Shown in pieces: positions 8,372 to 17,234 of a DNA stretch of 64,000 bases. The stretch comes from Butyrivibrio fibrisolvens. GTDB taxonomy: Bacteria > Bacillota > Clostridia > Lachnospirales > Lachnospiraceae. A model generated the notes under the pieces. That model made no database searches, was not told the origin of the DNA, and saw only the letters and a program-made list of their open reading frames with translations. The DNA is taken from NCBI RefSeq assembly GCF_023206215.1, contig NZ_CP065800.1, positions 1,116,001 to 1,180,000 on the forward strand. Reading direction: 5' to 3'. Positions within the stretch are counted from its first letter, which is position 1, and each line of letters opens with the position of its first letter. The position numbers were made by a program, and so were the translations under genes.

Positions 8372-8672
8372 TTGCAGATTCCCCACTTGAACGGACCAGC
8401 ATCCGCAAAGACTTTATAGGGGTGGGCAGTATATAAATCATCGCCACACTGTTAATCGTTTTATAATTCATGGCACGATATCTGGAGATTTTTATTCTGG
8501 GGTCTGAAACTCGCTACGCTCAGACATGCAGACCCCTGGCAGAATAAAAATCTCCATCTATCATGCTCATGAATATAATAAAACGATTAAAAAGTGTGGC
8601 GATGATTTATATACAGCCCACCCCTATAAAGTCTTAGCGGATGCTGGTCTGTTCAAGTGGGAATAATTGCAG
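8372..8672. mobile_element. Giant imperfect palindrome (two ~140-bp arms), possible MITE-like hairpin element
   Basis: The left arm (about 8374-8505) and right arm (about 8528-8671) are inverted copies with roughly 90% identity, broken only by small indels. A second perfect 6-bp stem (GTCTGA with TCAGAC) lies at the centre. TTGCAG occurs in direct orientation at both ends (8372-8377 and 8667-8672) and could be a target duplication, although it is partly palindromic itself. It contains no reading frame. It fills the whole gap between the convergent HIT and kdgK genes, so it may also stop transcription from both sides. A degenerate end-like match is at 32878-32899. Confidence 0.75.
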
Positions 8673-8676
8673 CTCT

Positions 8677-9762
8677 CTATCTTTTTATATCATAGTTCAT
8701 ATTCATCAGATTCCTGATGGTTTCGGCATTGTCTGTTATGTTGGCATCGCCTCTTATAGTATGCTTGATTACTGATGATGCTACAGCGAAATTGATCATC
8801 TCATCTGCATCGTATCCGTTCATCATTGCATAGATAAGACCGCTTGCAAAGGCATCTCCTCCGCCAACTCTGTCCAGTATATTAAAAGTAAACAGCTTTG
8901 ATTCTGTAGTTTCACCCTGATACCACATGAAGGCTTTTAAGCTGTTTTCAGAACCCGAATGGGCATAGCGTACATGCCTTGCTATACATTTGATATTAGG
9001 ATATCTGGATACGAAGTGTCTGAATATCTTATCCTGTTGTTTGAAAGATGGCTGGAAGGGGACGCCGTCTTTTAAATCTCCTTTTTCGTGATCATTATCA
9101 TCCTTATATAAGTGATAGGGTTCTATCCCGAAGAGTACATCAACATATGGAAGGCATAACGTGCAGAAATCCCTGGCTTCTTCCCAGGTCCAGAGAGTAG
9201 ATCTAAAGTTCCCATCAAAACTTACGGTGATATTTTTTTCTTTGGCTACTTCAAGGCATTTTAGAATAAAGTCTGCGCAGCTTTTAGAAAGAGCAGGAGT
9301 GATACCTGACAGATGAAGCCAGTCATAATCACATAGAAGAGCATCTATATCGACTTTACTAAAATCATACTCGCTAAAAGCTGAGTGTTTACGATCATAT
9401 ATTACCTGGCTGGGTCTTATACCGTAGCCGGTCTCAAGATAATAAGTTCCAAGCCTGTGGGTAGGAGTTTCATCAGGTGTTGTCAGGATTATGGGAGTGC
9501 AGTGTACGTCGTTACTTCGAAGCATCCTTACAGCGGATTTACCAAGACTGTTATCAGGTACTACGGTAAAAAAAGTTGAGTCTATCCCAAGGTTTGCAAG
9601 AGCAAGAGCTATATTGGCTTCACTTCCGCCATAGCTTGCATCAAAGCTTGTTGCAACCCTTATCTTGTCATAATTAGGAGGGGTTAGGCGAAGCATGACT
9701 TCGCCTATTGTAATGAATTTTGGAGAATTATTATTTCTTAAAAGCGGATTACTGTGTTCCAT
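8677..9762 (-). CDS. kdgK: 2-keto-3-deoxygluconate kinase, PfkB family
   Basis: Phosphorylates 2-keto-3-deoxygluconate to KDPG, where the two uronate routes of this locus meet. The protein has the PfkB fold: GEVMLRL near the start, the GGSEANIA substrate region, the DGNFR motif and the C-terminal VGGGDAFASG with the catalytic Asp. I place the start at the ATG at 9762 (361 aa) because the upstream in-frame ATG at 9774 is part of ATGAGG, the likely ribosome-binding site. The gene follows uxaB on the - strand across a stem-loop. The aldolase that would use its product is not in the window. Confidence 0.9.
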   Translation of the reverse strand: MEHSNPLLRNNNSPKFITIGEVMLRLTPPNYDKIRVATSFDASYGGSEANIALALANLGIDSTFFTVVPDNSLGKSAVRMLRSNDVHCTPIILTTPDETPTHRLGTYYLETGYGIRPSQVIYDRKHSAFSEYDFSKVDIDALLCDYDWLHLSGITPALSKSCADFILKCLEVAKEKNITVSFDGNFRSTLWTWEEARDFCTLCLPYVDVLFGIEPYHLYKDDNDHEKGDLKDGVPFQPSFKQQDKIFRHFVSRYPNIKCIARHVRYAHSGSENSLKAFMWYQGETTESKLFTFNILDRVGGGDAFASGLIYAMMNGYDADEMINFAVASSVIKHTIRGDANITDNAETIRNLMNMNYDIKR

Positions 9763-9781
9763 GATTGGCCTCATTATTTTT

Positions 9782-9822
9782 AGTAAAAAGTTTGAAAACT
9801 CATCATTTTCAAACTTTTTACT
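9782..9822 (-). terminator. Perfect 17-bp stem-loop between uxaB and kdgK
   Basis: AGTAAAAAGTTTGAAAA pairs perfectly with TTTTCAAACTTTTTACT around a 7-nt loop. It lies in the transcript between uxaB and kdgK. It may be a terminator, an attenuator or an mRNA-stability hairpin. The core resembles the hairpin of the dispersed element at 538-633 and is likewise followed by ATGAGG. Confidence 0.6.
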
Positions 9823-9842
9823 ATTAGATTCTATATTTATTT

Positions 9843-11372
9843 TTAGTTAAGGCAGGATTTCATTACTTCATAAGCGCCTTTTTCTTCTATCATCTTAGCA
9901 TAACCTGTAACAGCTTCTTCGAATCCTTCAATCTTGGTAAGGTCTTCGCCCCAGAAATCTGTATTTGAAAGAACTGCATGAGTAAGAGCAGAAACGTCGT
10001 CATCCTTGTGAGCATAGTAGAACTCAAGGATAGGCCTGTCATCGCTTATTACATATTCGGATGGTCCTGAAACTACAGGGGTAACAGCGGCGCTAGGACG
10101 AACAGCTTCAAGTCCCTTATCTGTAAGCTCTTTGCCCTGATGATAGAACATCTCATAGAAAGCAAAAGATGCAGTGATACATACAGGAAGCTTTCCGTAT
10201 TTCTCTACATAACCCTTGAAGGAAGGCATAACTCTTGCTTTCCACTTGGAAGTAGAGTTAAGAGAGATGGACAGGAGCTGGTGGTCTACATAAGGGTTAG
10301 CAAAACGATCTGTTACATCGCTTGCAAACTGTTTGCAGTCGTCAGGATCAAGTGTAAGTGTAGGAATTACCTCTTCATAGAGGAGCTTGTCCATAAATCC
10401 GTGGATAGTCTCATCATGCATACAGTCACGTACGATATTCTCACCTGCAAGGTAAGCGCCAAGTACAAAGGAAGTATGTGCTCCGTTAAGGATACGAACC
10501 TTTCTCTGTTTGTAAGGCTTGTGGTCATCACAGATGAGGATTGGAAGGTCAGCCTCTTCACAAGGGAACTCTTTCTTTATGGACTGAGGTCCTTCTATAA
10601 CCCAGAAACCGAATACTTCACCCACATCTACAAGATCATCATGATATCCGTTTTCTTCTTCGATCTTTTTAACTTCCTCAGCATCTCTGATACGACCTGG
10701 AACGATACGGTCTACAAGTGTAGAACAGATGATGTTCTCTTCATCGATCCACTTCTTGAAGTCATCTCCAAGATTCCACAGGTCAGCATACTGAAGGAGA
10801 CATTTTTTGAGCTCCTTACCATTGTTGTCGATAAGCTCACATGAGAGGATGATGAAACCCTTGCCCTTCTGATCGCCAAATTTCTGGAAACGTCTGTACA
10901 TGAACTGGCAGAGTTTACCTGGATATGAAGCAGCTGGCTTATCTTCAAACTTGCAGTTTGGATCATAAGCGATTCCTGCTTCTGTTGTATTACATGTAAT
11001 GAATCTAAGATCCGGGTTATCTGCGCAGGCCATAAGAGCATCGAACTCGGCATATGGATCTATGCAGCGTGATACGCAGGAGATGACTCTTTTCTTGTTG
11101 ACTGCCTGACCATTCTCCTGTCCGCGAAGATAGAGAGTATAAAGTCCGTCCTGATCATTGATCATGTCATGGATCATTGGAGCTGCAATAGGCTGTACCA
11201 GTACAACCTTAGAATTAAATCCAGCCTTCTCATTCATAAGATCAATGAAATAGTCTACAAATGCGCGAAGGAAATTGCCTTCACCAAACTGAAGTACTCT
11301 TTCGGGAGCATCCTTTAACAGGTATCCGTCGTATCCGTTTTCCTCAAGTGTTTTGTAACTTAAAGTTTTCAT
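9843..11372 (-). CDS. uxaB: Tagaturonate reductase (altronate oxidoreductase)
   Basis: NADH-linked reduction of D-tagaturonate to D-altronate in galacturonate breakdown. The 509-aa protein belongs to the mannitol dehydrogenase/UxaB family: FGEGNFLRAFVDYFID near the start as the nucleotide-binding part, TTEAGI, the long-chain dehydrogenase motif KVRILNGAHTS, with its conserved Lys, and the downstream HxxxF region. Length is slightly above E. coli UxaB (483 aa). The start has the AGAGAGGG site 5-8 bp upstream on the - strand. It is followed by kdgK and preceded by uxaA with 153 bp between them. Confidence 0.9.
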   Translation of the reverse strand: MKTLSYKTLEENGYDGYLLKDAPERVLQFGEGNFLRAFVDYFIDLMNEKAGFNSKVVLVQPIAAPMIHDMINDQDGLYTLYLRGQENGQAVNKKRVISCVSRCIDPYAEFDALMACADNPDLRFITCNTTEAGIAYDPNCKFEDKPAASYPGKLCQFMYRRFQKFGDQKGKGFIILSCELIDNNGKELKKCLLQYADLWNLGDDFKKWIDEENIICSTLVDRIVPGRIRDAEEVKKIEEENGYHDDLVDVGEVFGFWVIEGPQSIKKEFPCEEADLPILICDDHKPYKQRKVRILNGAHTSFVLGAYLAGENIVRDCMHDETIHGFMDKLLYEEVIPTLTLDPDDCKQFASDVTDRFANPYVDHQLLSISLNSTSKWKARVMPSFKGYVEKYGKLPVCITASFAFYEMFYHQGKELTDKGLEAVRPSAAVTPVVSGPSEYVISDDRPILEFYYAHKDDDVSALTHAVLSNTDFWGEDLTKIEGFEEAVTGYAKMIEEKGAYEVMKSCLN

Positions 11373-11525
11373 TTTTAACCCTCTCTTTATTAAATATATG
11401 AATTATTTTCTATAAATAAACATTATTAAATCCATTTGTAAGATCGTTGAATTGAAATGTTAGTATTTGGATCTTGGTTTATACACAATATTTAAAGCGT
11501 AAAAAGAAGTAACAATTAGTCTTGA

Positions 11526-13007
11526 TCAAAGTGTTACACCCTGTTTGAATATTGCAAGGTCATGATATCCTGCATCTTCAGACTTTACAGTTTTGCCGGA
11601 AGCAACTTCGAGAACGTACTCGAATAGTTTTTCTGACAGACTGCTTACAGTATCTGTCTCTACGATAGTGCCGCAGTTAAAGTCGATCCAGTTCTTTTTC
11701 TTGTTATAAAGAGCATTGTTGGTAGAAATCTTAACTGTAGGTACAGGGCTGGCAAAAGGCGTTCCTCTTCCTGTTGTAAAGAGGATGATCTGTGCTCCGG
11801 AAGCGGCAAGCGCCGTTGATGCAACAAGATCATTGCCTGGGGCAGAGAGAAGATTAAGACCCTTTTCATGTACAGGCTCTGCATACTTAAGTACGCCTTT
11901 GACAGGAGCACTTCCTGACTTCTGAGTACATCCGTTGGACTTATCTTCGAGAGTTGAGATGCCTCCGGCTTTGTTGCCCGGTGATGGGTTCTCATATATT
12001 GTCTGGTTGTGAGCTTTGAAGTAGTTCTTAAAATCATTGATAAGGCAGACTGTCTTATCAAAGAGCTCTTCGTTTTCACATCTGTTCATGAGCTGCTGCT
12101 CTGCGCCGAACATCTCAGGTACTTCAGTAAGGATTGTCGTACCTCCTTTGCTTATGAGAATATCCGAAAAGCCTCCTACAGTTGGATTGGCAGTGATTCC
12201 GGAAAGTCCGTCGGAACCTCCGCATTTCATGCCGATTATAAGTTCTGACGCACTGCATTTTTCTCTTTTGAAAGTCTTAACATATTCTGCAAGATCGGTA
12301 AGGATGGCAAGTGCATCTTCAACTTCATCTTCAGAATTCTGACCTACAAGGAATTTGATCCTCTTGTCATCATAGTCGCCAAGGTACGGCTTTAAAACAT
12401 CGATATTGGAATTCTCGCAGCCAAGGCCAAGAACCAAAACGCCGCCTGCATTTGGATGTCTTATAAGATCAGCAAGAATCTCTCTTGTGTTCTCCTGATC
12501 ATCGCCCATCTGAGAGCAACCATAAGGATGATTGAATGCAAAGATGGATTCAAGGGATCCGCCTACAAGATGCTGAGCGCTACGCTCTATCTCTTTGGCA
12601 ACTGAGTTCATGCATCCGACAGTAGGAATGATCCATATTTCATTACGAACGCCGACTTTGCCGTCAGATCTTCTGAATCCGTCAAAAAATCTTTCTTCTG
12701 AGCCGGTGATGCTTGCATGCACGGGATTATAGTTATATTCAAGAAGTTCACCAAGAGCGGTTCCTATATTGTGTGTGTGAACCCAGCTTCCCATAGGAAT
12801 GTCTTCTTTGGCGATCCCGATCTGATTGCCGTATTTGATTATCGCATCGCCTGATTTTATTTTGGCAAGCGCAAACTTGTGTCCCTGGGGTATATCCTGA
12901 AGCAAAGTGACTTTGATGTCACCAAGATCGATAGTCTTATCTTTTGAAAGAGGCATCAGAGCAACTGCAACGTTGTCTGAGTCATTGATTCTAATAAATT
13001 CTTTCAT
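11526..13007 (-). CDS. uxaA: Altronate dehydratase
   Basis: Dehydrates D-altronate to 2-keto-3-deoxygluconate. The 493-aa protein has the N-terminal SAF domain (about 1-95, with GHKFALAKIKSGD and HTHN) and the C-terminal UxaA/GarD dehydratase part (GFRRSDGKVGVRN, NHPYGCSQ, GLGCENSN, GMKCGGSDGLSGITANP). Cys and His residues in these motifs bind the catalytic iron in the family. It is the first gene of the - strand uronate operon. AAGGAG lies 5 bp before the ATG. A LacI/CcpA-type dyad lies about 110 bp upstream. Confidence 0.93.
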   Translation of the reverse strand: MKEFIRINDSDNVAVALMPLSKDKTIDLGDIKVTLLQDIPQGHKFALAKIKSGDAIIKYGNQIGIAKEDIPMGSWVHTHNIGTALGELLEYNYNPVHASITGSEERFFDGFRRSDGKVGVRNEIWIIPTVGCMNSVAKEIERSAQHLVGGSLESIFAFNHPYGCSQMGDDQENTREILADLIRHPNAGGVLVLGLGCENSNIDVLKPYLGDYDDKRIKFLVGQNSEDEVEDALAILTDLAEYVKTFKREKCSASELIIGMKCGGSDGLSGITANPTVGGFSDILISKGGTTILTEVPEMFGAEQQLMNRCENEELFDKTVCLINDFKNYFKAHNQTIYENPSPGNKAGGISTLEDKSNGCTQKSGSAPVKGVLKYAEPVHEKGLNLLSAPGNDLVASTALAASGAQIILFTTGRGTPFASPVPTVKISTNNALYNKKKNWIDFNCGTIVETDTVSSLSEKLFEYVLEVASGKTVKSEDAGYHDLAIFKQGVTL

Positions 13008-13440
13008 AAAGCTCCTTATGTGTATATTTTGAAAAAAATTTTATGTAATTACGTTCCAAAATTATCCAAAACAAAGACTAAAAAGTCGCATTAATATAGT
13101 TTTTTTATAAAAATGTAAGTGCTTACATAAAATATAAGACCCTTGCCTTAAAATGTCAAGAAGATTATCAGATTGCTTGCTGTGGAAGAAAGTGAAAGGA
13201 ACTTTTAAATGAAAGGCTTTTTAAGATGATTTCATCTTCTTTTGTAAGAGTTTACAAAAATGGACTTCAAAAACTGTGCAGTTTTGAAGTATAATATATG
13301 TGGTATGGCTTTTGGCCCTTTTTCAGATTTAAAAACAGTCCTAATGCCATGCAACTTATTTTGTTGTTGTAAAAACGAGATATTGCATTAGCACATACTA
13401 TGCAATAGTATTTATGACAAATCATGTTAGGAGGATTATT
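13008..13440. other. Divergent control region between uxaA and deoD
   Basis: No gene is seen in these 433 bases. It holds a LacI-type dyad (13114-13127), a second dyad TTTTGTAA-GAGT-TTACAAAA (13241-13260), a hairpin-forming ACTTCAAAA/TTTTGAAGT pair (13264-13290) that overlaps a TATAAT box (13290-13295), and a further dyad TATTGCAT/ATGCAATA (13382-13408) before the deoD ribosome-binding site. Confidence 0.6.
13114..13127. promoter_or_regulatory. LacI/CcpA-type operator candidate upstream of uxaA
   Basis: TGTAAGTGCTTACA is a near-perfect 14-bp dyad resembling catabolite-responsive or other LacI-family operators. It sits about 107 bp before uxaA. Regulation of the uronate genes by carbon supply or by a dedicated LacI-family regulator would fit. 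Confidence 0.5.
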
Positions 13441-14163
13441 ATGAGTACACCACACAATCGCGCGGAGAAAGGTGATTTTGCAAAGACAGTTCTGATGCCG
13501 GGAGATCCCCTCAGAGCCAAATATATCGCAGAGACATTCCTTGAAAATCCCAAGCTTGTGAACGATGTTAGAAATATGTTTGGATATACTGGCACATATA
13601 AGGGAGTTCCTGTTTCTGTCATGGCATCAGGTATGGGTATGCCAAGTATTGGTATCTATTCTTATGAGCTTTACAAATTCTACGATGTAGAGAACATCAT
13701 AAGGGTTGGATCTGCAGGAAGTTACAGAGCAGATGTAGATCTTCTTGATGTTGTACTTGCAAGCAAGGCTTACAGTAAGTCAAGCTATGCTATGGTACAA
13801 GGCGGCGGTCAGGGAGAGTTCATGTACCCTGATGATAAGCTCAATGAGGTTATAAAAGGCTGTGCTGATGAATCCGGAATCAAGGTTCTTGAAGCACCTA
13901 TCCATTCAGGAGATGTGTTCTATTACCAGGATGGTTTCAACAAGTTCAAAGAGCTTAGTGAGCAGCAGGGCTGCGTATGCGTAGAGATGGAGAGTTTTGC
14001 TCTTTTCCATAATGCTAATGTTCTTAATAAGCATGCTGCATGCCTTCTTACTATCTCAGACAGCCTTGTAACAAGCAAGGAGACAACTGCCAAGGAACGT
14101 GAGACAAGCTTTAACGATATGATCAAAGTAGCTCTTGAAGCTGCAGCAAAGCTTGATGCATAA
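13441..14163 (+). CDS. deoD: Purine-nucleoside phosphorylase, DeoD type
   Basis: Phosphorolysis of purine nucleosides to base and ribose 1-phosphate. The 240-aa protein follows E. coli DeoD: HNRAEKGDFAKTVLMPGDPLRAKYIA read in short blocks, GMGMPSIGIYSYEL, IRVGSAGS and the C-terminal catalytic region SDSLVT with its Asp. TTAGGAGG lies 6 bp before the ATG at 13441. An upstream in-frame ATG at 13414 has no such site. Three dyads precede it (see control region), and an intrinsic terminator follows, so it is probably a single-gene unit. Confidence 0.93.
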   Translation: MSTPHNRAEKGDFAKTVLMPGDPLRAKYIAETFLENPKLVNDVRNMFGYTGTYKGVPVSVMASGMGMPSIGIYSYELYKFYDVENIIRVGSAGSYRADVDLLDVVLASKAYSKSSYAMVQGGGQGEFMYPDDKLNEVIKGCADESGIKVLEAPIHSGDVFYYQDGFNKFKELSEQQGCVCVEMESFALFHNANVLNKHAACLLTISDSLVTSKETTAKERETSFNDMIKVALEAAAKLDA

Positions 14164-14181
14164 ATAATAGTAGCGCATGAA

Positions 14182-14219
14182 GTGCCGCGTTGTGTATATC
14201 ATACAGCGCGGCTATTTTT
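14182..14219 (+). terminator. Terminator after deoD
   Basis: A GC-rich stem (GCCGCG with CGCGGC, extended by weaker pairs) is followed by ATTTTTG. Confidence 0.8.
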
Positions 14220-14248
14220 GTAATAACATTAAGGAGCTGGAGCATTAC

Positions 14249-14866
14249 ATGCTTGAAGTAAGAGATATTCAAAGATCATATGGCAAGAATAAGGTTTTGA
14301 AAGGGATATCGTTTGACGCTCGTCCCGGTGATCAGATCGCGATAATAGGAAGAAACGGAAGCGGCAAATCAACCTTCCTTCGTATACTTGCAGGAATAGA
14401 TAAGCCTGCGTTCGGTACGATTTCTTTCTGGGGGAGCAGGGCTGATAAACATAAGTCTGTTTTCAGACAGTTTACAGGATACCTTCCTCAGGACAACCCT
14501 CTTTTGGATGAGCTGAGCGTTCAGGACAATATAAGCCTTTGGAGCGGAAGAGGAGGGAGACCTTCTCAGGAGCTTATAACAGAATTTAGCCTTGATGATA
14601 TTCTGAAGATGAAGGTATCACAGCTCTCTGGCGGTATGAAAAGACGTGTTGCAATAGCCTGCGCCTGCGTTAGTAATCCGCCTGTGCTTATTATGGATGA
14701 GCCTACGGCGTCTCTTGATATTTATTTCAAAAAAGAGATAAGAACCTGGATGAAAACATTCAGACAGGGCAACGGTATCATCATTGTTGCAACTCATGAT
14801 GAACTTGAGATGAATGACAGCACCAAAGTTTATAGCATGGAAAATGGTGTGCTTAGGCATACATAA
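14249..14866 (+). CDS. ABC transporter ATP-binding protein
   Basis: The 205-aa ATPase has Walker A GRNGSGKST (34-42), a Q-loop in YLPQDNP, signature LSGGM (126-130), Walker B VLIMDEP (146-152) and a switch His in ATHDE. The start at 14249 follows AAGGAG; an upstream in-frame ATG at 14177 lies within the deoD terminator and is not credible. Two ABC-2-type membrane proteins follow, so it drives an exporter. The substrate is unknown. The C-terminus is short for the family. Confidence 0.9.
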   Translation: MLEVRDIQRSYGKNKVLKGISFDARPGDQIAIIGRNGSGKSTFLRILAGIDKPAFGTISFWGSRADKHKSVFRQFTGYLPQDNPLLDELSVQDNISLWSGRGGRPSQELITEFSLDDILKMKVSQLSGGMKRRVAIACACVSNPPVLIMDEPTASLDIYFKKEIRTWMKTFRQGNGIIIVATHDELEMNDSTKVYSMENGVLRHT

Positions 14867-14879
14867 ATATAATAGATAA

Positions 14880-16110
14880 ATGAAAAAAAAATTACCTTTT
14901 ACAATATATACGAATTGAATACAAGAGAATGCTTACAAGCTTTGCACATATGCTTTTATCTATCATGATCATGGCTATTATAATAGGGATAGGCATGACT
15001 GGAGCTTTCTACGTGATGTCGCATATTACTGATTATGAGAAAGTAACTGTCGCCATGGTACTGCCAAGCAGCGAAGAAGCCGGCACACTCAAGGCTCTTT
15101 CGTCACTTATCCAGATGCAGGAGAGCGTAAGCGATATAGCTGATTTTACTTACCTTTCTATGGATGAAGCAAGTAAAGGCATAAGAGATGGTTCTGTGCA
15201 GGCTGCGATCATTCTTGGAGATACATTTATAAATGATATCATGACGGGTATCAATACCCCTGCAATCGTCCTTCTTCCTGAAGATACCAAGCTTAATACC
15301 CAGGTTTTTCATGAAGAGGTAAGGGATGGAATATCTCTTATACGAACCGGTGAATCAGGAATTTATGCAGTTACTGATGCCTGGATACATGGGTATTCTA
15401 TGGTTATTTCAAGAAGTGACATGGAGAATCTTCTTACAGATCTTTTTACAAGGAATGCTCTTGATAGAAACAGTGTTATAGCAGATACCAGCGTATCAGC
15501 TTTTGGAGAAGACACTATAATGCAGTATTACATAGCGTCAGGCTTTGCTGTGATACTTCTTTTTGCAGGTCTTTTATTTGGAAATCTGTACTCAGGTAAT
15601 GATCTTGTTGTAAGAAAAAAAATCCGTGTCAACGGTATAGGTGTTGTGTTATCAGGATTTGTAAGAATTCTTGTTATGGCGACATTTTTACTCTTTATAT
15701 CAATTATTATGATATGTATGATAATGATATATTCAGCTGTTACAGGAGCGGTTACGGATTTTTATTTTGAGATAGCACTGATTCCGGGACTTTTAATTTT
15801 ATCTTTTTCCCTTGCAGGATTCTTTCATTTTATATATTCGCTGTCTGATATAGAAGCACAGAATGCAATGATACTGATATTAATGGCGATATTTATGGCT
15901 TTTTCGTCAGGCTGCATTTTTCCAATGGCTTTTTTGCCTGATGTATTTCAGAAAATCGGTGGGATCATGCCCATGAGATTGTGGAGAACAGGGGTTTCTT
16001 TGATCCTTTTTTCATATCCTGATATAAAAGTTATCTTGTCGCTTCTTGGCACGGGATTACTGTTTGCTGCAGGAGGAGTAGTATGTCAGAACAGAAAAAT
16101 GCAAACCTGA
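14880..16110 (+). pseudogene. ABC-2-type permease with a probable +1 frameshift in an A9 tract at its start
   Basis: The intact frame starts at an ATG at 14929 with no good ribosome-binding site and encodes 393 aa. The frame is open 45 bases further upstream and encodes NYLLQYIRIEYKRM, the usual basic-aromatic N-terminus before the first membrane segment. An ATG at 14880, followed by nine A, would enter this frame if the tract had eight A. The gene is therefore either frameshifted, a slippage gene or misread by one base. The protein has an N-terminal membrane segment, an extracytoplasmic domain (about 35-190) and about five further membrane segments, as in ABC-2/YhgE-type exporters. It overlaps the next gene by 28 bp. 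Confidence 0.65.
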
Positions 16111-17183
16111 GAAGAGGAAGCAGATGGTTTGTGCTTCTTTTAAAACGTCAGCTCAAAAGACCTTTTCTTTGGGTGATCGCTCTTTTTATGATCATATCCG
16201 TATTGGCTATATTCTATGTAACAGCGCCTGATGTTAATAACAAAAGGATTCTTTTGTATAGTGCAGATGAGAACGCTCTTGAAGATAGCTATAGTCAAAA
16301 GCTGATAGATGATCTTTTAACTGCCTCTCAAAAAAATGATACGATCTTTGAATTTGAACGTATAGAAAACTATGACGCGCTTATAGACGAAGTTACGAGA
16401 GGAAGTGCAGAATGCGGATTTGTATTATCAGAGGATTTTGATGAAAGGATAGCTTTGTGTGATACAAGTGATCTTATAGAATATGTCTCATCCAATTATA
16501 CGACCAAAGGAGAAGTTGCCAGGGAGACAGTATTTGCAGAATTCTTTGAAATATATGGTAAGATCCTCATAGACAGTGAAAGCTATGAGATATTTGGACG
16601 AGATGACTTTGAAATAACTGCCTGGCTTACAGATGAATATGACAGACTCTTATCAGGAGATGATGTCTTTAACGCAGATTATCAGACTGTAGAAGGAATA
16701 AAGGCATCAGAAAGCGATAAGAAGATGCAACCTGTAAGAGGACTTGTAATGATCCTTATTACGATGGCTCTTTTGCTAAATGGAAGTGAGAAGTTCTACG
16801 GAAGCGCAAGCTGTGTTTCTAAAGCGCTTCCTTTTGGAGAAAAGACACGTTTTGAGATCCTTTTGTATATTACAGGTATTATTGTTCCCGGTATCACAGG
16901 CTTTGTGCTTATAAGGATACTTGATCCTTCTGTGGATGTTTTTTTAGATATCCTTTTGTATATCATCTTTGTGATGGCAGCAGTCATATGGACTTTTCTT
17001 CTTAGTAAGCTTTTAAACAATGCAGTAAGTTATATGGCCTGGATCATGACTTTTCTTATAGCGCAGGTTATCATATGCCCTGTGTGGCAGGATGTATCGG
17101 AATATGTGCCATCCTTAAAGCCGGTGTCATATCTTTTTCCTGCAGGTGCATACTTAAGGATCATAGAGTATCTTACTCACTGA
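16083..17183 (+). CDS. ABC-2-type permease, second subunit
   Basis: A 366-aa membrane protein with a cytoplasmic basic start, one membrane segment (about 24-46), an extracytoplasmic domain of about 170 residues and five to six membrane segments in the C-terminal half. It overlaps the preceding permease by 28 bp in another frame, and an AGGAGGAGT site lies inside that gene. The two likely form a heterodimer that works with the ATPase at 14249. It has no substrate-specific motif. A hairpin shared with birA ends the operon. Confidence 0.8.
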   Translation: MSEQKNANLRRGSRWFVLLLKRQLKRPFLWVIALFMIISVLAIFYVTAPDVNNKRILLYSADENALEDSYSQKLIDDLLTASQKNDTIFEFERIENYDALIDEVTRGSAECGFVLSEDFDERIALCDTSDLIEYVSSNYTTKGEVARETVFAEFFEIYGKILIDSESYEIFGRDDFEITAWLTDEYDRLLSGDDVFNADYQTVEGIKASESDKKMQPVRGLVMILITMALLLNGSEKFYGSASCVSKALPFGEKTRFEILLYITGIIVPGITGFVLIRILDPSVDVFLDILLYIIFVMAAVIWTFLLSKLLNNAVSYMAWIMTFLIAQVIICPVWQDVSEYVPSLKPVSYLFPAGAYLRIIEYLTH

Positions 17184-17201
17184 TTTTATAATTTTTAAAG
17201 T

Positions 17202-17234
17202 ATACATTTTTGAATCTTTGATTCAAAAATGTAT
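17202..17234. terminator. Bidirectional terminator between the ABC operon and birA
   Basis: A perfect 14-bp stem (17202-17215 with 17221-17234, 5-nt loop) separates the two converging transcripts. The right arm includes the stop codon of birA. Confidence 0.75.

Noticed and set aside
10140..10844. 234-aa reading frame on the + strand
   Set aside because: It is antisense to the well-conserved uxaB gene, has no ribosome-binding site and shows no recognisable protein pattern.
1..13007. Pectin locus as a horizontally acquired island
   Set aside because: Codon and base use look like the rest of the window, and there is no integrase, tRNA border or attachment repeat. The repeats present are intergenic.
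14177..14248. Upstream start of the ABC ATPase at 14177
   Set aside because: The extra segment lies in the deoD terminator and lacks a ribosome-binding site; the domain starts naturally at 14249.
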